Assembly (NCBI RefSeq): GCF_014596525.1
Contig: NZ_MSJP01000022.1
Location: 148,550-212,549 of the forward strand
Direction: 5' to 3'
DNA: 64,000 nt
From: Streptomyces sp. CBMA291
GTDB lineage: Bacteria; Actinomycetota; Actinomycetes; Streptomycetales; Streptomycetaceae
The notes under the pieces were generated by a model that did not search any database, had not been told where the DNA came from, and saw only the letters and a list, made by a program, of their open reading frames with translations. The translations under genes were made by a program, and so were the position numbers. Positions 8,673 through 18,156 of this stretch are shown here, piece after piece; within the stretch, counting starts at the first letter, position 1; every line of letters starts with the position of its first letter.

Positions 8673-9692
8673 CTAGTCGAGATAGCCGCGTAACTGGTCC
8701 GCGTAGGCGTGGTCGCGGAGCTTGGCGAGGGTCTTGGACTCGATCTGGCGGATGCGTTCCCTGGTGACCCCGAAGATGCGGCCTATCTCCTCCAGGGTGC
8801 GGGGGCGGCCGTCGGCGAGGCCGTAGCGGAGCTGGACCACCTTGCGTTCGCGCTCGCCGAGGGTGGAGAGGACGTCCTCCAGGTGCCGGCGCAGCAGCAG
8901 GAAGGCGGCCGACTCCACCGGGGAGGCGGCGTCGCCGTCCTCGATGAGGTCGCCGAGGGCGACGTCGTCCTCCTCGCCGACGGGGGCGTGCAGCGAGACG
9001 GGTTCCTGGGCGAGCCGCAGCACCTCGCCGACCCGCTCGGGCGCCAGGTCGAGCCGGGCGGCGACCTCCTCGGCGGTGGGTTCCTGCCCCTGTTCCTGGA
9101 GCATCCGGCGCTGGACCCGGACGACCCGGTTGATCAGCTCCACGACGTGCACCGGAACCCGGATGGTCCGCGCCTGGTCGGCCAGGGCCCGGGACATCGC
9201 CTGGCGGATCCACCAGGTGGCGTAGGTGGAGAACTTGTAGCCGCGTGCGTAGTCGAACTTCTCCACGGCCCTGATGAGGCCGAGATTGCCCTCCTGGACG
9301 AGGTCCAGCATGGTCAGGCCCCGGCCCACGTACCGCTTGGCGACGGAGACGACGAGCCGCAGATTGGCCTCGATGAGGCGGCGCTTGGCGATCCGGCCGA
9401 GGACGACGAGCCGGTCCAGGTCGCCCGCGAGCCGGGAATCGAGGTCGGGGGTCCCGGCGAGTTTCTCCTCCGCGAAGAGACCGGCCTCGATCCGGCGGGC
9501 GAGGTCGACCTCGTCCGCCGCGGTGAGCAGCGGGATGCGGCCGATCTCCCGGAGGTACTGGCGGAACAGGTCCGAGGAGGGCCCGTTGCCGCCGAGGTCT
9601 CCGGTGCGGCGGCGCTGGGGCGGTACCTGCGCCTCCGCCGTACTGTCCCCTTCGGGTTCGGCCGGTTCCTGCGACACGGTCTGGGTCTGCAC
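8673..9692 (-). CDS. Sigma-70 family factor, HrdA-like (principal-sigma type)
   Basis: RNA polymerase sigma factor of 339 residues with the full set of conserved regions: 1.2 ([18 protein letters not shown], about 39), 2.1-2.4 ([45 protein letters not shown]), 3 and 4 ([13 protein letters not shown]; helix-turn-helix [18 protein letters not shown]). It lacks the long acidic N-terminus of the essential HrdB, so it is a group 2 (non-essential) Hrd homologue. Its position directly after dnaG suggests HrdA, by remembered S. coelicolor synteny rather than alignment. The GTG start has a GGAGG 8 bases upstream. The dnaG-sigma order recalls the rpsU-dnaG-rpoD operon of other bacteria. Confidence 0.85.
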   Translation of the reverse strand: MQTQTVSQEPAEPEGDSTAEAQVPPQRRRTGDLGGNGPSSDLFRQYLREIGRIPLLTAADEVDLARRIEAGLFAEEKLAGTPDLDSRLAGDLDRLVVLGRIAKRRLIEANLRLVVSVAKRYVGRGLTMLDLVQEGNLGLIRAVEKFDYARGYKFSTYATWWIRQAMSRALADQARTIRVPVHVVELINRVVRVQRRMLQEQGQEPTAEEVAARLDLAPERVGEVLRLAQEPVSLHAPVGEEDDVALGDLIEDGDAASPVESAAFLLLRRHLEDVLSTLGERERKVVQLRYGLADGRPRTLEEIGRIFGVTRERIRQIESKTLAKLRDHAYADQLRGYLD

Positions 9693-9840
9693 GGCGGGCG
9701 ACCTCCAGGGAGGGGCGGAACGGCTCCGTCACCCAGTGTGGGGTACGACACATCTCCGCCACGAGGGGCGTGCGGTGACTTTTTGGGACCGGTGGGTGAC
9801 GGTACGTACGGCGGTGGGGGCGGGGCCGTGCGCGGGTGCG

Positions 9841-11730
9841 TCAGAGGGCGGCGGCGCCGTGCGTCTTGAGGGCCGTCTTGTACTGCTGGAGGACGAAGAC
9901 CTCCTGCTGTGCGGCCGCCTGCTGCTCCGGAGGCACCGCGCCCAGTCGCTTCAGGGCGGAGTTCAGCTGGTCGATGCGGCGGTCGACGGCGCGGAGCCGG
10001 ACGGCGACGAGCTGATCGGCGGCGTAGACCTCGTCGGCGGCCTTGGCGGCGAAGATGGCCTCCACCGCCAGCTCCGTGACGAGGGAGCGGACCGTGTCGT
10101 CGGGCGCGGCCTCGCGGACGGCGTCGAGGTAGTCGGCGGGCGCCCCGTCGGCCCCTCCCGCGTCCTGCACGCATTTCCGGACGGCCGCGTACGGAGGCGC
10201 GGTGAACTCGTCGATGCCGTACGCGTCGAAGAAGGGCGAGACCAACTCGGGGCGCTGGAGGGCCAGTTTGAGGAGTTCCCGCTCGGTGCGGTGGGCGGGG
10301 CTGCGCAGGTTGAGCGCGGGTCCTGCGGGTGCCGTAGGTGCCTGGATCTGCGCCATCTCGCGGCGCGGTGCGGCGGACGCCGGTCCGCGTCCGCCCCGGT
10401 CGCGCTGCCATTGGGAGATCCGGCTCACCCGCTGGACCACGAACCGCTCGTCCATGATGCCGAGCATGCCGGCGAGCTGTACCGCGACGCCGTGCCGCAC
10501 GGCCAGGTTCTTGAGCTTGGCGACGATCGGGGCGGCCTCGTCCAGGGCGGCGGCCTGGCCTCCGGCGGTGTCCAGGTCGTACCGCTTGACGATCTGCCGG
10601 AGGGCGAACTCGAACAGCGGGGTACGAGGCTCCGCCAGCTCCGCGACGGCCTCGTCCCCCTTGGCGAGCCGCAGTTCGCAGGGGTCCATGCCGTCGGGGG
10701 CGACGGCGATGTACGTCTCGGCGGCGAACTTCTGGTCGTCCTCGAAGGCGCGCAGGGCGGCTTTCTGTCCGGCGGCGTCGCCGTCGAAGGTGAAGATGAC
10801 CCGGGCCGAGCCGTTGTCCATGAGGAGCCGGCGGAGGATCTTGATGTGGTCGCCGCCGAAGGCGGTGCCGCAGGTGGCGATGGCGGTGGTGACCCCGGCG
10901 AGGTGGCAGGCCATGACGTCGGTGTAGCCCTCGACGACGACGGCGCGGCTGACCTTGGCGATGTCCTTCTTGGCCAGGTCGATGCCGTAGAGCACCTGGG
11001 ACTTCTTGTAGATCGGGGTCTCGGGGGTGTTGAGGTACTTGGGGCCGTTGTCGTCGTCGCGGAGCTTGCGCGCGCCGAAGCCGACGATCTCGCCGCCGAC
11101 GTCCTTGATCGGCCACATCAGGCGGCCCCGGAAGCGGTCGATGGGGCCCCGGCGGCCGTCCTGGGAGAGTCCGGAGAGGATCAGTTCCTTGTCGGAGAAG
11201 CCCTTGCCGCGCAGGAAGCGGGTGAGGTGGTCCCAGCCCGCCGGGGAGTAGCCGACGCCGAAGTGGGCGGCGGCTGCCTGGTCGAAGCCGCGCTCGGCGA
11301 GGAACTTGCGGCCGATCTCGGCCTCGGGCGAGTCGAGTCGTTCGATGTAGAACCGGGCGGCGGCCTGGTGCGCCTCGATCAGGCGGATGCGCTCGCCGCG
11401 CTGGTGGCCGGGGTTGTAGCCGCCTTCCTCGTACCGCAGGGTGATGCCCGCCTTGGCGGCGAGGCGCTCGACCGTCTCCGAGAAGGAGAGGTGGTCGATC
11501 TTCATCACGAAGGCGATGGTGTCGCCGCCCTCCTGGCAGCCGAAGCAGTGGAACAGGCCCTTGCTCGGGCTGACCTGGAAGGAGGGCGACTTCTCGTCGT
11601 GGAAGGGGCAGAGGCCCTTGAGGTTCCCGCCGCCCGCGTTGCGGAGCTGGAGGTACTCGGACACGACGGCGTCGATCGGGACCGCGTCCCGTACCGCCTT
11701 CACGTCGTCATCGTTGATCCTGCCTGCCAC
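9841..11730 (-). CDS. dnaG: DNA primase
   Basis: Synthesises RNA primers at the replication fork. The N-terminal CHC2 zinc finger has Cys41, His44, Cys62 and Cys65. The primase core begins about residue 125. The Toprim fold has the catalytic Glu267 in VVVEGYTDVM and the metal-binding Asp pair in FTFDGDAAGQ (about 316-318). The C-terminal DnaB-helicase-binding domain follows, and total length (629) is normal. It is transcribed after the FAD oxidoreductase with a 13-bp gap and before the sigma gene (148-bp gap), so the three may share transcripts. Confidence 0.97.
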   Translation of the reverse strand: MAGRINDDDVKAVRDAVPIDAVVSEYLQLRNAGGGNLKGLCPFHDEKSPSFQVSPSKGLFHCFGCQEGGDTIAFVMKIDHLSFSETVERLAAKAGITLRYEEGGYNPGHQRGERIRLIEAHQAAARFYIERLDSPEAEIGRKFLAERGFDQAAAAHFGVGYSPAGWDHLTRFLRGKGFSDKELILSGLSQDGRRGPIDRFRGRLMWPIKDVGGEIVGFGARKLRDDDNGPKYLNTPETPIYKKSQVLYGIDLAKKDIAKVSRAVVVEGYTDVMACHLAGVTTAIATCGTAFGGDHIKILRRLLMDNGSARVIFTFDGDAAGQKAALRAFEDDQKFAAETYIAVAPDGMDPCELRLAKGDEAVAELAEPRTPLFEFALRQIVKRYDLDTAGGQAAALDEAAPIVAKLKNLAVRHGVAVQLAGMLGIMDERFVVQRVSRISQWQRDRGGRGPASAAPRREMAQIQAPTAPAGPALNLRSPAHRTERELLKLALQRPELVSPFFDAYGIDEFTAPPYAAVRKCVQDAGGADGAPADYLDAVREAAPDDTVRSLVTELAVEAIFAAKAADEVYAADQLVAVRLRAVDRRIDQLNSALKRLGAVPPEQQAAAQQEVFVLQQYKTALKTHGAAAL

Positions 11731-11743
11731 GCACAGAGTCTAC

Positions 11744-13006
11744 CTACCGGGCGAGGCTCTCCAGGGGGACGGAGGAGTCGCCGAGGGCCTCGGGGTCCAC
11801 GGGGGTACGGGAGCGGATGAGGCGCTGGACGGGGTCTGTGACGTCCCACACGTTGACGTTCATCCCGGCGAGGACCCGGCCTTCCTTCAGCCAGAAGGCG
11901 ATGAACTCGCGCTTGCCGGTGGAGCCGCGGACGACGACCTGGTCGTACGAGCCCGGGGGCGCCCAGCCGGAGCACTCCATGCCCAGGTCGTACTGGTCGG
12001 TGAAGAAGTAGGGGACGCGGTCGTAGGAGACCGTCCGGCCGAGCATGGCGCGGGCGGCGGCGGGTCCGCCGTGGAGGGCGTTGGCCCAGTGCTCGACGCG
12101 GAGGCGGGTGTGGAGCAGCGGGTGGTGGGCGGCGGCCACGTCCCCGGCGGCGTAGACGTCGGGGTCGGAGGTGCGCAGCGACTCGTCGACGGCGATGCCG
12201 CCGCCGTCGGCCCGGTCGACGAGGGCGAGCCCGGAGTTCTCGGCGAGGGCGGTGCGGGGGGCGGCGCCGATCGCGGCGAGCACCGCGTGCGCCGGGTGCT
12301 CCTCGCCGTCGTCGGTGCGGACCGCGAGGACCATGCCGTCCTGGCCGACGATCTCGGTGAGCCGGGCGCCGAAGTGGAAGCGGACGCCGTGGGCGGTGTG
12401 CAGATCGGCGAAGATCTGGCCGAGTTCGGGGCCGAGGACCCGGTGCAGCGGGGTGGGGTCGGATTCGACGACGGTGACCTCGGCGCCGTAGCCGCGGGCG
12501 GCGGCGGCGACCTCAAGGCCGATCCACCCGGCTCCGGCGATGACCAGGTGTCCGTTGTCCCGGCCGAGTCCCGCGAGGACCTGGCGGAGCCGGTCGGCGT
12601 GGGCGAGGCGGCGCAGGTGGTGGACGCCCGCGAGGTCGGTGCCGGGGACGTCGAGGCGGCGGGGCTCGGCGCCGGTGGCGAGGAGGAGCTTGTCGTAGCG
12701 GATGACGGTGCCGTCGCCGAGCCGCACGGTGCGGGCTTCGCGGTCGACGGCGGTGACGGGCTGCCCGAGGTGCAGTTCGACGTCGTTGCGCGCGTACCAG
12801 GCGGCTTCGTGGACGAAGACCTTGTCGCGGTCCTCGCCGCCGGTCAGATAGCCCTTGGAGAGGGGCGGGCGCTCGTAGGGGTGCTCGCGTTCGTCGCCGA
12901 TGAGGATCACCCGGCCGTTGAACCCTTCGGCGCGCAGGGTCTCCGCCGCTTTGGCCCCTGCCAGGCCCCCGCCGACGATGACAAAGGTCTGATCTGCGTC
13001 GACCAC
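11744..13006 (-). CDS. FAD-dependent oxidoreductase (ferredoxin/rubredoxin reductase type)
   Basis: 420-residue soluble flavoprotein of the class that passes electrons from NAD(P)H to a ferredoxin or rubredoxin. It has an N-terminal FAD Rossmann motif IVGGGLAGAKAAE (about residue 8), a second dinucleotide motif VIAGAGWIGLEVAAAA (about 150) for NAD(P)H, a C-terminal FAD contact VYAAGDVAAAHHP, and a reductase C-terminal domain. No ferredoxin or P450 gene is next to it, so the partner is unknown. The start is set at the GTG at 13006 because GAGGAGGA lies 7 bases upstream; longer in-frame extensions are arginine-rich and unlike the family. Confidence 0.9.
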   Translation of the reverse strand: MVDADQTFVIVGGGLAGAKAAETLRAEGFNGRVILIGDEREHPYERPPLSKGYLTGGEDRDKVFVHEAAWYARNDVELHLGQPVTAVDREARTVRLGDGTVIRYDKLLLATGAEPRRLDVPGTDLAGVHHLRRLAHADRLRQVLAGLGRDNGHLVIAGAGWIGLEVAAAARGYGAEVTVVESDPTPLHRVLGPELGQIFADLHTAHGVRFHFGARLTEIVGQDGMVLAVRTDDGEEHPAHAVLAAIGAAPRTALAENSGLALVDRADGGGIAVDESLRTSDPDVYAAGDVAAAHHPLLHTRLRVEHWANALHGGPAAARAMLGRTVSYDRVPYFFTDQYDLGMECSGWAPPGSYDQVVVRGSTGKREFIAFWLKEGRVLAGMNVNVWDVTDPVQRLIRSRTPVDPEALGDSSVPLESLAR

Positions 13007-13173
13007 GTCTTTCCTCCTCTTTGCGACCGGTTCCAACCTACGCCCCCGCGACGGCCTCGGGCCGTACCGCCCCGGGGGTGCGCATGCGAGGGTCCCGCAC
13101 GGAGAGGGGCGGCGGAAGAGGGCCATCGGCCCCCGGTGCCCGGCCCGGGGGCGCCGGGGGGGCGGTCGGTGGT

Positions 13174-14586
13174 TCAGCCGTGGTGGGGGCGCAGGCGGGT
13201 GTGCAGGGCGCGGGCGGAGGCGTCGGTGAGGGAGGCGATCTGGTCGACGATCACCCGCTTGCGCGCCCGGTCGTCGGGGGCCGCGTCGAACAGGGAACGG
13301 AACTGGGGTTCGAGCCCGTCAGGGGCGCGGAGGGTCATGGCCTCGGCGAGTTCGGCGACGACGATCCGCTGGTCGGCGCGGAGGGCCTCCTGCTCGGCGC
13401 GCTGCATGACGTACCGGTCGGCGACGGCCTTGAGGACGGCGCATTCGTTGCGGGTCTCGCGGGGGACGACCAGCTCGGCGGCGTAGCGGGTGAGCCGGCC
13501 GGGGCCCCAGGCGCGGCGGGTGGCGGTCTCTGCGGCGAGGCAGAAGCGGCCGATGAGCTGGCTGGTGGCGTCCTTGAGGCGGGCCTGGGCGACGGCGGAG
13601 CCGTCGTAGCCGTGCGGCCACCAGTCCTGGTCGAGGAGCCGGTCCAGGGCTTCGGCCAGCTCCGCCGGGTCGGTGTCCTCGGGGACGTAACGGCCGATGG
13701 CGACGGCGGCGATGTCGGCCCGTTCGGGCTCGGCGAGGAGCAGGTTGGGGTCGATGTGCCCGGCGTGCAGTCCGTCCTCCAGGTCGTGCACCGAGTAGGC
13801 CACGTCGTCGGCCCAGTCCATGACCTGGGCCTCGAAGCACTTGCGGTGGGCGGGTGCGCCGCGCCGGATCCAGTCGAAGACCGGCAGGTCGTCCTCGTAG
13901 ACGCCGAACTTGGGCGAGCCGGGGTCGCCGGGGTGTCCGCCGCGCGTCCACGGGTACTTGGTGGCGGCGTCGAGGGCGGCCCGGGTGAGGTTGAGCCCGA
14001 CGCTGACGGGCTCGCCGTCCGCGTCCTTCACGAACCGCTTGGGCTCGATGCGGGTGAGGAGGCGGAGCGACTGGGCGTTCCCCTCGAAGCCGCCGCAGTC
14101 CTTGGCGACGTCGTTGAGCGCCTGCTCGCCGTTGTGCCCGAACGGCGGGTGGCCCATGTCGTGGGAGAGGCAGGCGGTCTCGACGAGATCGGGGTCGCAG
14201 CCGAGGGCGGCGCCCAGCTCCCGCCCGACCTGGGCGCACTCCAGGGAGTGGGTGAGCCGGGTGCGGGGGCTGGCGTCCCAGACCTGGCCCCGGGTGCCGG
14301 GCGTGACGACCTGGGTCTTCCCGGCGAGCCTGCGGAGCGCGGCGGAGTGCAGGACACGGGCCCGGTCGCGCTGGAAGGCGGTCCGCCCCGGCCGCTTGTC
14401 GGGCTCGACGGCCCAGCGCTCGGTGGCGGCGGAGTCGTAGCCGGGGGCGCCGGAGGGGTGGTGGCCGGGGTCACCCGAAGGGATGTGGCCGGGGTAGTGA
14501 CCGGGCTCCTCGGGGGTGGAGCCGGGGGCCGTGTCGTGACCGATGACGCCGGTGGTGCGGTCCGTGCCGTTCTCGTTGCCTGCCAT
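13174..14586 (-). CDS. dgt: Deoxyguanosinetriphosphate triphosphohydrolase-like protein
   Basis: HD-domain enzyme that splits dGTP to deoxyguanosine and triphosphate, or acts more broadly on dNTPs. Family marks are [23 protein letters not shown], here split over residues about 66-88, then the metal site: the HSLE histidine, the [14 protein letters not shown] pair (HD) and a distal Asp in [15 protein letters not shown]. The ATG at 14586 ([13 protein letters not shown]) gives 470 residues; the N-terminal 60 residues are low-complexity and poorly conserved, so a later start is possible. It sits upstream of the oxidoreductase and dnaG on the same strand, a pairing with dnaG that is also found in mycobacteria. 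Confidence 0.92.
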   Translation of the reverse strand: MAGNENGTDRTTGVIGHDTAPGSTPEEPGHYPGHIPSGDPGHHPSGAPGYDSAATERWAVEPDKRPGRTAFQRDRARVLHSAALRRLAGKTQVVTPGTRGQVWDASPRTRLTHSLECAQVGRELGAALGCDPDLVETACLSHDMGHPPFGHNGEQALNDVAKDCGGFEGNAQSLRLLTRIEPKRFVKDADGEPVSVGLNLTRAALDAATKYPWTRGGHPGDPGSPKFGVYEDDLPVFDWIRRGAPAHRKCFEAQVMDWADDVAYSVHDLEDGLHAGHIDPNLLLAEPERADIAAVAIGRYVPEDTDPAELAEALDRLLDQDWWPHGYDGSAVAQARLKDATSQLIGRFCLAAETATRRAWGPGRLTRYAAELVVPRETRNECAVLKAVADRYVMQRAEQEALRADQRIVVAELAEAMTLRAPDGLEPQFRSLFDAAPDDRARKRVIVDQIASLTDASARALHTRLRPHHG

Positions 14587-14930
14587 GCCCCGAAGGTAAC
14601 CGGAGGGACTGACGGAAGCGCTCGTACGGAGGAGGGCTCCCGCGCGGGGTACGGCTCGCGCGCGTACGACGGGGGTCCGCCCGCCGGACGTGGACGTGGA
14701 CGTGTGCGTGGACGTGTGCGTGGACGTGCCCGCACGGGGGAAGGTCCCGTGTCGGTCGTGGACGTGCTCGGGGGCGAGGAGGGTCCCGGGTCGGACACGG
14801 GCTTGCCCGTACGGGGGAAGGCCCCGTGTCCGGACACAGGCATGCTCGCAGGGGGGAGGGTCCGGTGTCGGTCGTGGGCGTGCTCGTGCGGCGGAAGGTC
14901 CTCGCCCCGGGGCCGGGGGGCCGGTCGGGC
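14587..14930. repeat. 344-bp gene-free stretch with degenerate tandem repeats
   Basis: No gene is supported here. Short GTGGACGTG/GTGTGCGTGGAC iterations (about 14690-14730) are followed by three diverged copies of a unit of about 50-60 bp carrying CGGGGGAAGGTCCCGTGTCGG-like sequence (about 14730, 14805 and 14865). All lie between the dgt start and the stop of the next minus-strand gene. The region probably holds the dgt promoter, but no clear element stands out. Confidence 0.6.
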
Positions 14931-15617
14931 TCAGGCATCCAGCCAGACGCGGAGCGGGCCCGTCGTGCGGAAGCCCGCCATGAGGGCCGGGGGCAGGTCG
15001 TCGCCGGACTCGTAGCCGACGACCGGTTTCGTCGGGTCCGCGAGGCCGAGGCAGCCGGTCCACACCTCGGCCGGGTCGGCCCCCTCCGCCGCGAAGAGGT
15101 TGGAGACGCCGGTGACGGTGGCGCTCGCGCTGAGGACGGCGCCGCCGAGGAGGCGCCCGCCGGGCCCGTACCCCGCGATCACGGTCGTCGTCGGGCCGGC
15201 GAGGAGCCCGGGGCGGAACAGGGCCGCGTCCGCCGGGTCACCGCCGCTCCAGGCCAGGGCCCAGGAGGCCAGTTCCGCCGGGGTGCGGACGGGCCGCCAC
15301 CGCCCGGGACCCGGGGCGGCCGGGGGCCCGGCGGGACGGTGGATCCAGGTGGCCTCGAAGAGGAGGCGGAAGCCGTGGGGGGCCAGGTCGAGGCGGGCGT
15401 GACCGTCCTTGACCGAGGCGCCGGGGGTGGCGCGGTCGATGCCGGTCAGGACGTCCTCGGCCGTCGCGTCCTCGGTGAGGGTCACCGCGTCCGGGTAGTA
15501 CGGCGGGGTGCGGCGGTCGCTGGTCCAGGCGCGGGGCCCGAAGGTGCCCGGGTGCCCGTGGGCGGCGCACATCGCCTGGCACCACTCGGCGTTGTTACGG
15601 ACGGCGTCTTCGATCAC
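14931..15617 (-). CDS. Conserved hypothetical protein
   Basis: 228-residue soluble protein that I do not recognise by name. It starts [21 protein letters not shown] and contains a Trp-rich middle ([32 protein letters not shown]) and a C-terminal half with repeated glycine turns ([17 protein letters not shown]...[10 protein letters not shown]). The second half is faintly like an acetyltransferase (GNAT) fold, but no clear acetyl-CoA loop is present. There is no signal peptide or membrane segment. It stands alone on the minus strand. Codon usage fits the genome, so the gene is likely real; function unknown. Confidence 0.75.
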   Translation of the reverse strand: MIEDAVRNNAEWCQAMCAAHGHPGTFGPRAWTSDRRTPPYYPDAVTLTEDATAEDVLTGIDRATPGASVKDGHARLDLAPHGFRLLFEATWIHRPAGPPAAPGPGRWRPVRTPAELASWALAWSGGDPADAALFRPGLLAGPTTTVIAGYGPGGRLLGGAVLSASATVTGVSNLFAAEGADPAEVWTGCLGLADPTKPVVGYESGDDLPPALMAGFRTTGPLRVWLDA

Positions 15618-15650
15618 GCGCGGATCGTACGGGCCCGCGCGCCGCCCCCG

Positions 15651-15795
15651 CCCCCTGTTTTACGCGCGGGAGCGTCCCCGTTCCACGCGCGAGACCGTCC
15701 CCGGCTCTCCGCGCGAGGCCGTCTCCGGTTTCCACGCGGAACCCTCCCCGGTTTCCCGCGCGAGACCCTCCTTTCCCGCGCAAGACCCTCCCCAG
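15651..15795. repeat. Degenerate intergenic repeat of ~25-35 bp
   Basis: Five to six imperfect copies of a unit like CGCGCGAGACCCTCCCCGGTT run through the gap between the hypothetical gene and the aquaporin gene. No reading frame or regulatory meaning can be assigned. Confidence 0.55.
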
Positions 15796-15825
15796 ACTTC
15801 CGATGCGCGGAATATCTTTTCCGCC

Positions 15826-16596
15826 ATGAGAATACCTTTGCAGCCGTCGTCCCCCCAGGGAACACCCTCGCTCCCCCGTCGTGCCCTGGCCGAGTTCACC
15901 GGCACCGGGGCCCTCGTCGCCGTCGTCGTCGGCTCCGGCATCCGCGCCGACACCCTGAGCCGGGACCTCGGCGTCCGGCTGCTCGCCAACGCCGGTGCCT
16001 CCGCGCTGGGGCTCGGGCTGCTCATCACCCTCCTCGGACCAATCTCCGGCGCCCACCTCAACCCCGTCGTGACGCTCTCCACGTGGTGGGCCGAACGTCC
16101 CCGGGGCGGCGGGCGCGAAGCCGCCGCCCACCTCCGGGGCGGCGGGCGCGAGATCGCCGCCTATCTCGGCGCCCAGTGCGCCGGGGCGCTCGCGGGCGCC
16201 CTGCTCGCCGAGGCGATGTTCGGGCGGGCGCCCGGTCACTGGGGCTCCGCCCCGCTCGCGACGCCCCCGCTGCTCCTCGGCGAGACCGTCGCCACCGCCG
16301 GACTCGTCCTGGTCGTCCGGGGGCTCGGGCACATCGGGCGCCCCTCCCTCGCCCCGGTCGCGGTCGGCGCGTACATCGGCGCGGCGATCTGGTCCACCTC
16401 GTCCGGCTCCTTCGCCAATCCGGCGGCCACCCTCGGCCGGAGCCTCACCGACTCCCTCACCGGCATCGCCCCCTCCTCCGTACCCGCCTTCGTCCTCGCG
16501 CAGTTCCTCGGGGCGGTGGCCGGTACCGCCCTCGCCGGGGCCCTCTACGGAAAGAGCCGAACAGGGAAGGAACCGGACAATCCAATGAACAGGTGA
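15826..16596 (+). CDS. MIP-family channel (aquaporin/glycerol facilitator-like)
   Basis: 256-residue membrane channel with the internal duplication of the MIP family. The two pore motifs are NPVVTLS (about residue 80) and NPAATLG (about 206); the first is NPV rather than the textbook NPA. Six hydrophobic helices plus two half-helices can be drawn. It probably passes water, glycerol or another small neutral solute across the membrane. An Arg/Gly-rich insert (RPRGGGREAAAHLRGGGRE, about 90-108) between halves is unusual. The ATG at 15826 is the first Met giving a family-like start (MRIPLQ). Its ribosome site is poor. Confidence 0.85.
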   Translation: MRIPLQPSSPQGTPSLPRRALAEFTGTGALVAVVVGSGIRADTLSRDLGVRLLANAGASALGLGLLITLLGPISGAHLNPVVTLSTWWAERPRGGGREAAAHLRGGGREIAAYLGAQCAGALAGALLAEAMFGRAPGHWGSAPLATPPLLLGETVATAGLVLVVRGLGHIGRPSLAPVAVGAYIGAAIWSTSSGSFANPAATLGRSLTDSLTGIAPSSVPAFVLAQFLGAVAGTALAGALYGKSRTGKEPDNPMNR

Positions 16597-16664
16597 ACCA
16601 AATCCGGCCGAAAATCGTCGGAGAGGGTGACAGCGGACCATTCGTCGCCCCAGGAGGCTCCCGT

Positions 16665-17357
16665 ATGCCGGCACGGCTCCCCCGGCTGTTCCCCCGCACC
16701 ACCCGGGCCAAGCGCCGTACCGTCCAGGCCGTGATGCTGGGCGCCGTCCTCGCCCTCGCCCCCGTCACCTGGCTGCACACCGCCGCCGCGGGGAAGCTCC
16801 GTACCACCGCCGACGCGCCCGTCCGGGACGTCGGCGTGGTGTTCGGCGCGGGGTTGTGGCAGGGGCGCCCCACCCCGTATCTCGCGCACCGGCTCGACGC
16901 CGCCGCCGAGTTGTACCGGACGGGCAAGGTGCGGGTCCTCCTCGTCACCGGGGACAACAGCCGGACCTCGTACGACGAGCCCAGCGCCATGCGCGCCTAC
17001 CTCACCGCGCGCGGGGTGCCCGACGAGCGGATCGTCAGCGACTACGCGGGCTTCGACACCTGGGACTCCTGCGTCCGCGCCCGGAAGGTCTTCGGGGTCG
17101 ACCGGGCCGTGCTCGTCACCCAGGACTTCCACATCAAGCGGGCGGTGGCGCTCTGCGGCCGGGCGGGCGTCGACGCCTACGGGGTCGGGGTCCCCGAACC
17201 GCACGACCGCACCTGGTACTACGGCACCACCCGGGAGATGTTCGCCGCGGGAAAGGCCGCCCTCGACGCCGGGCTGCGCCCCGACCCGCACTTCCTCGGC
17301 CCCCGCGAGGAGGGCGTCACCGAGGCACTGGCCTTGCCCTCCGGCGTCCGGCCGTGA
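16665..17357 (+). CDS. SanA/YdcF-family membrane-anchored protein (DUF218)
   Basis: 230-residue protein with one N-terminal transmembrane helix (about 20-40) and an extracytoplasmic DUF218 domain. Signature stretches are VVFGAGLWQGRPTPYLAHRL, VLLVTGDNSRTSYDEPSAM, TWDSCVRARKVF and LVTQDFHIKRAVALC. E. coli SanA is linked to envelope barrier function (vancomycin exclusion at high temperature); the chemical activity is uncertain. The ATG at 16665 has AGGAGG 8 bases upstream. It follows the MIP gene by 68 bp on the same strand and could be co-transcribed. Confidence 0.88.
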   Translation: MPARLPRLFPRTTRAKRRTVQAVMLGAVLALAPVTWLHTAAAGKLRTTADAPVRDVGVVFGAGLWQGRPTPYLAHRLDAAAELYRTGKVRVLLVTGDNSRTSYDEPSAMRAYLTARGVPDERIVSDYAGFDTWDSCVRARKVFGVDRAVLVTQDFHIKRAVALCGRAGVDAYGVGVPEPHDRTWYYGTTREMFAAGKAALDAGLRPDPHFLGPREEGVTEALALPSGVRP

Positions 17358-17366
17358 GCCCTCCCG

Positions 17367-17389
17367 GCCGGACGCCGGATCAGTCCGGC
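17367..17389. terminator. Small convergent hairpin
   Basis: A 7-bp perfect stem (GCCGGAC/GTCCGGC) with a 9-base loop lies between two convergent genes. It is short and lacks a T-run, so the terminator role is tentative. Confidence 0.4.
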
Positions 17390-17399
17390 TGACAGCCGC

Positions 17400-18140
17400 T
17401 CACGAGCCGTACGGGCGGACCGCCTTGGCGTCCTTGAGGGCCCGGCCCCACCAGGCCAGCTGGTCGAAGAGGGTCTTGGCGGCGCCCTCGGCCCCCGCCG
17501 GGTCCTTGGGACGCCCGTCCTCGTCGAACTGCCCGTGGGCATGGTGGAAGGAGACGGTGTCGCGGACCGTGACGGCGTGCAACTCGGCGAAGACCTGACG
17601 CAGGTGCTCGACCGCCCGCAGACCGCCGGAGACGCCTCCGTAGCAGACGAAGCCGACGGGCTTGGCCTGCCATTCCGTGTAGTGCCGGTCGATCAGGTTC
17701 TTGAGGGAGGCGGGGTAGGAGTGGTTGTACTCGGGGGTGAGGACGACGAAGGCGTCGGCGGCGGCCAGCACCGGGGAGACCTTGGCGAGTTCGGCGCGGA
17801 CCGCCGGGGACGGGTCGTAGGAGAGGGAGGTGGGCAGGTCGAGATCGGCGAGATCGACGACGGTGACGGCGAAGTCCTCCCGCTCGGCGAGCCGGGAGCG
17901 GAGCCAGTCCGCGACGACGGGGGCGAACCGCCCCTCGCGGTCGCTCCCCACGACGAGAGCGAGCGCAAGCGGCTCGGCGGCGGAGCCGGAAGAGACGACG
18001 GATTCGGAAGAGACGGCAGACTCGGAGGAGACGGTGGATTCGGAAGAGGCGGTGGATTCGGAGGAAGCCGCAGCCGTCGAAGAGGCGAGAGAGGCCGAAG
18101 AGGCGGAAGCGGAGGCCTTGTTGGCGTCATTGATGTCCAT
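17400..18140 (-). CDS. NADPH-dependent FMN reductase-like flavoprotein
   Basis: 246-residue flavodoxin-fold reductase (NADPH_dep_FMN_red). The core starts about residue 57 (LALALVVGSDREGRFAPVVADWL) and includes the flavin loop VVLTPEYNHSYPASLKNLIDRH (read here in two parts) and FVCYGGVSGGLRAVEHLR. An unusual Ser/Glu/Ala-rich tail of about 55 residues precedes the core, with 6-residue iterations of the SSESTV type encoded by 18-bp DNA repeats. It is divergent from a class IV aminotransferase, with a SoxR-like operator just upstream. In S. coelicolor a flavin reductase at the equivalent place (SCO2478, from memory) belongs to the SoxR regulon that responds to redox-active pigments. Confidence 0.9.
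   Translation of the reverse strand: MDINDANKASASASSASLASSTAAASSESTASSESTVSSESAVSSESVVSSGSAAEPLALALVVGSDREGRFAPVVADWLRSRLAEREDFAVTVVDLADLDLPTSLSYDPSPAVRAELAKVSPVLAAADAFVVLTPEYNHSYPASLKNLIDRHYTEWQAKPVGFVCYGGVSGGLRAVEHLRQVFAELHAVTVRDTVSFHHAHGQFDEDGRPKDPAGAEGAAKTLFDQLAWWGRALKDAKAVRPYGS
17989..18072 (-). repeat. 18-bp tandem repeats coding Ser/Glu iterations
   Basis: About four copies of an 18-mer of the GGATTCGGAAGAGACGGT type lie inside the N-terminal part of the flavin reductase gene and encode SSES(T/A/V)V iterations. Copy number may vary between strains. Confidence 0.75.
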
Positions 18141-18156
18141 GCAGAGAAGCGTGCTA

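Noticed and set aside
14587..15063. N-terminal extension of dGTPase up to 15063
   Set aside because: It crosses the repeat region and overlaps the neighbouring gene; peptide is Pro/Arg/His repeats unlike the family.
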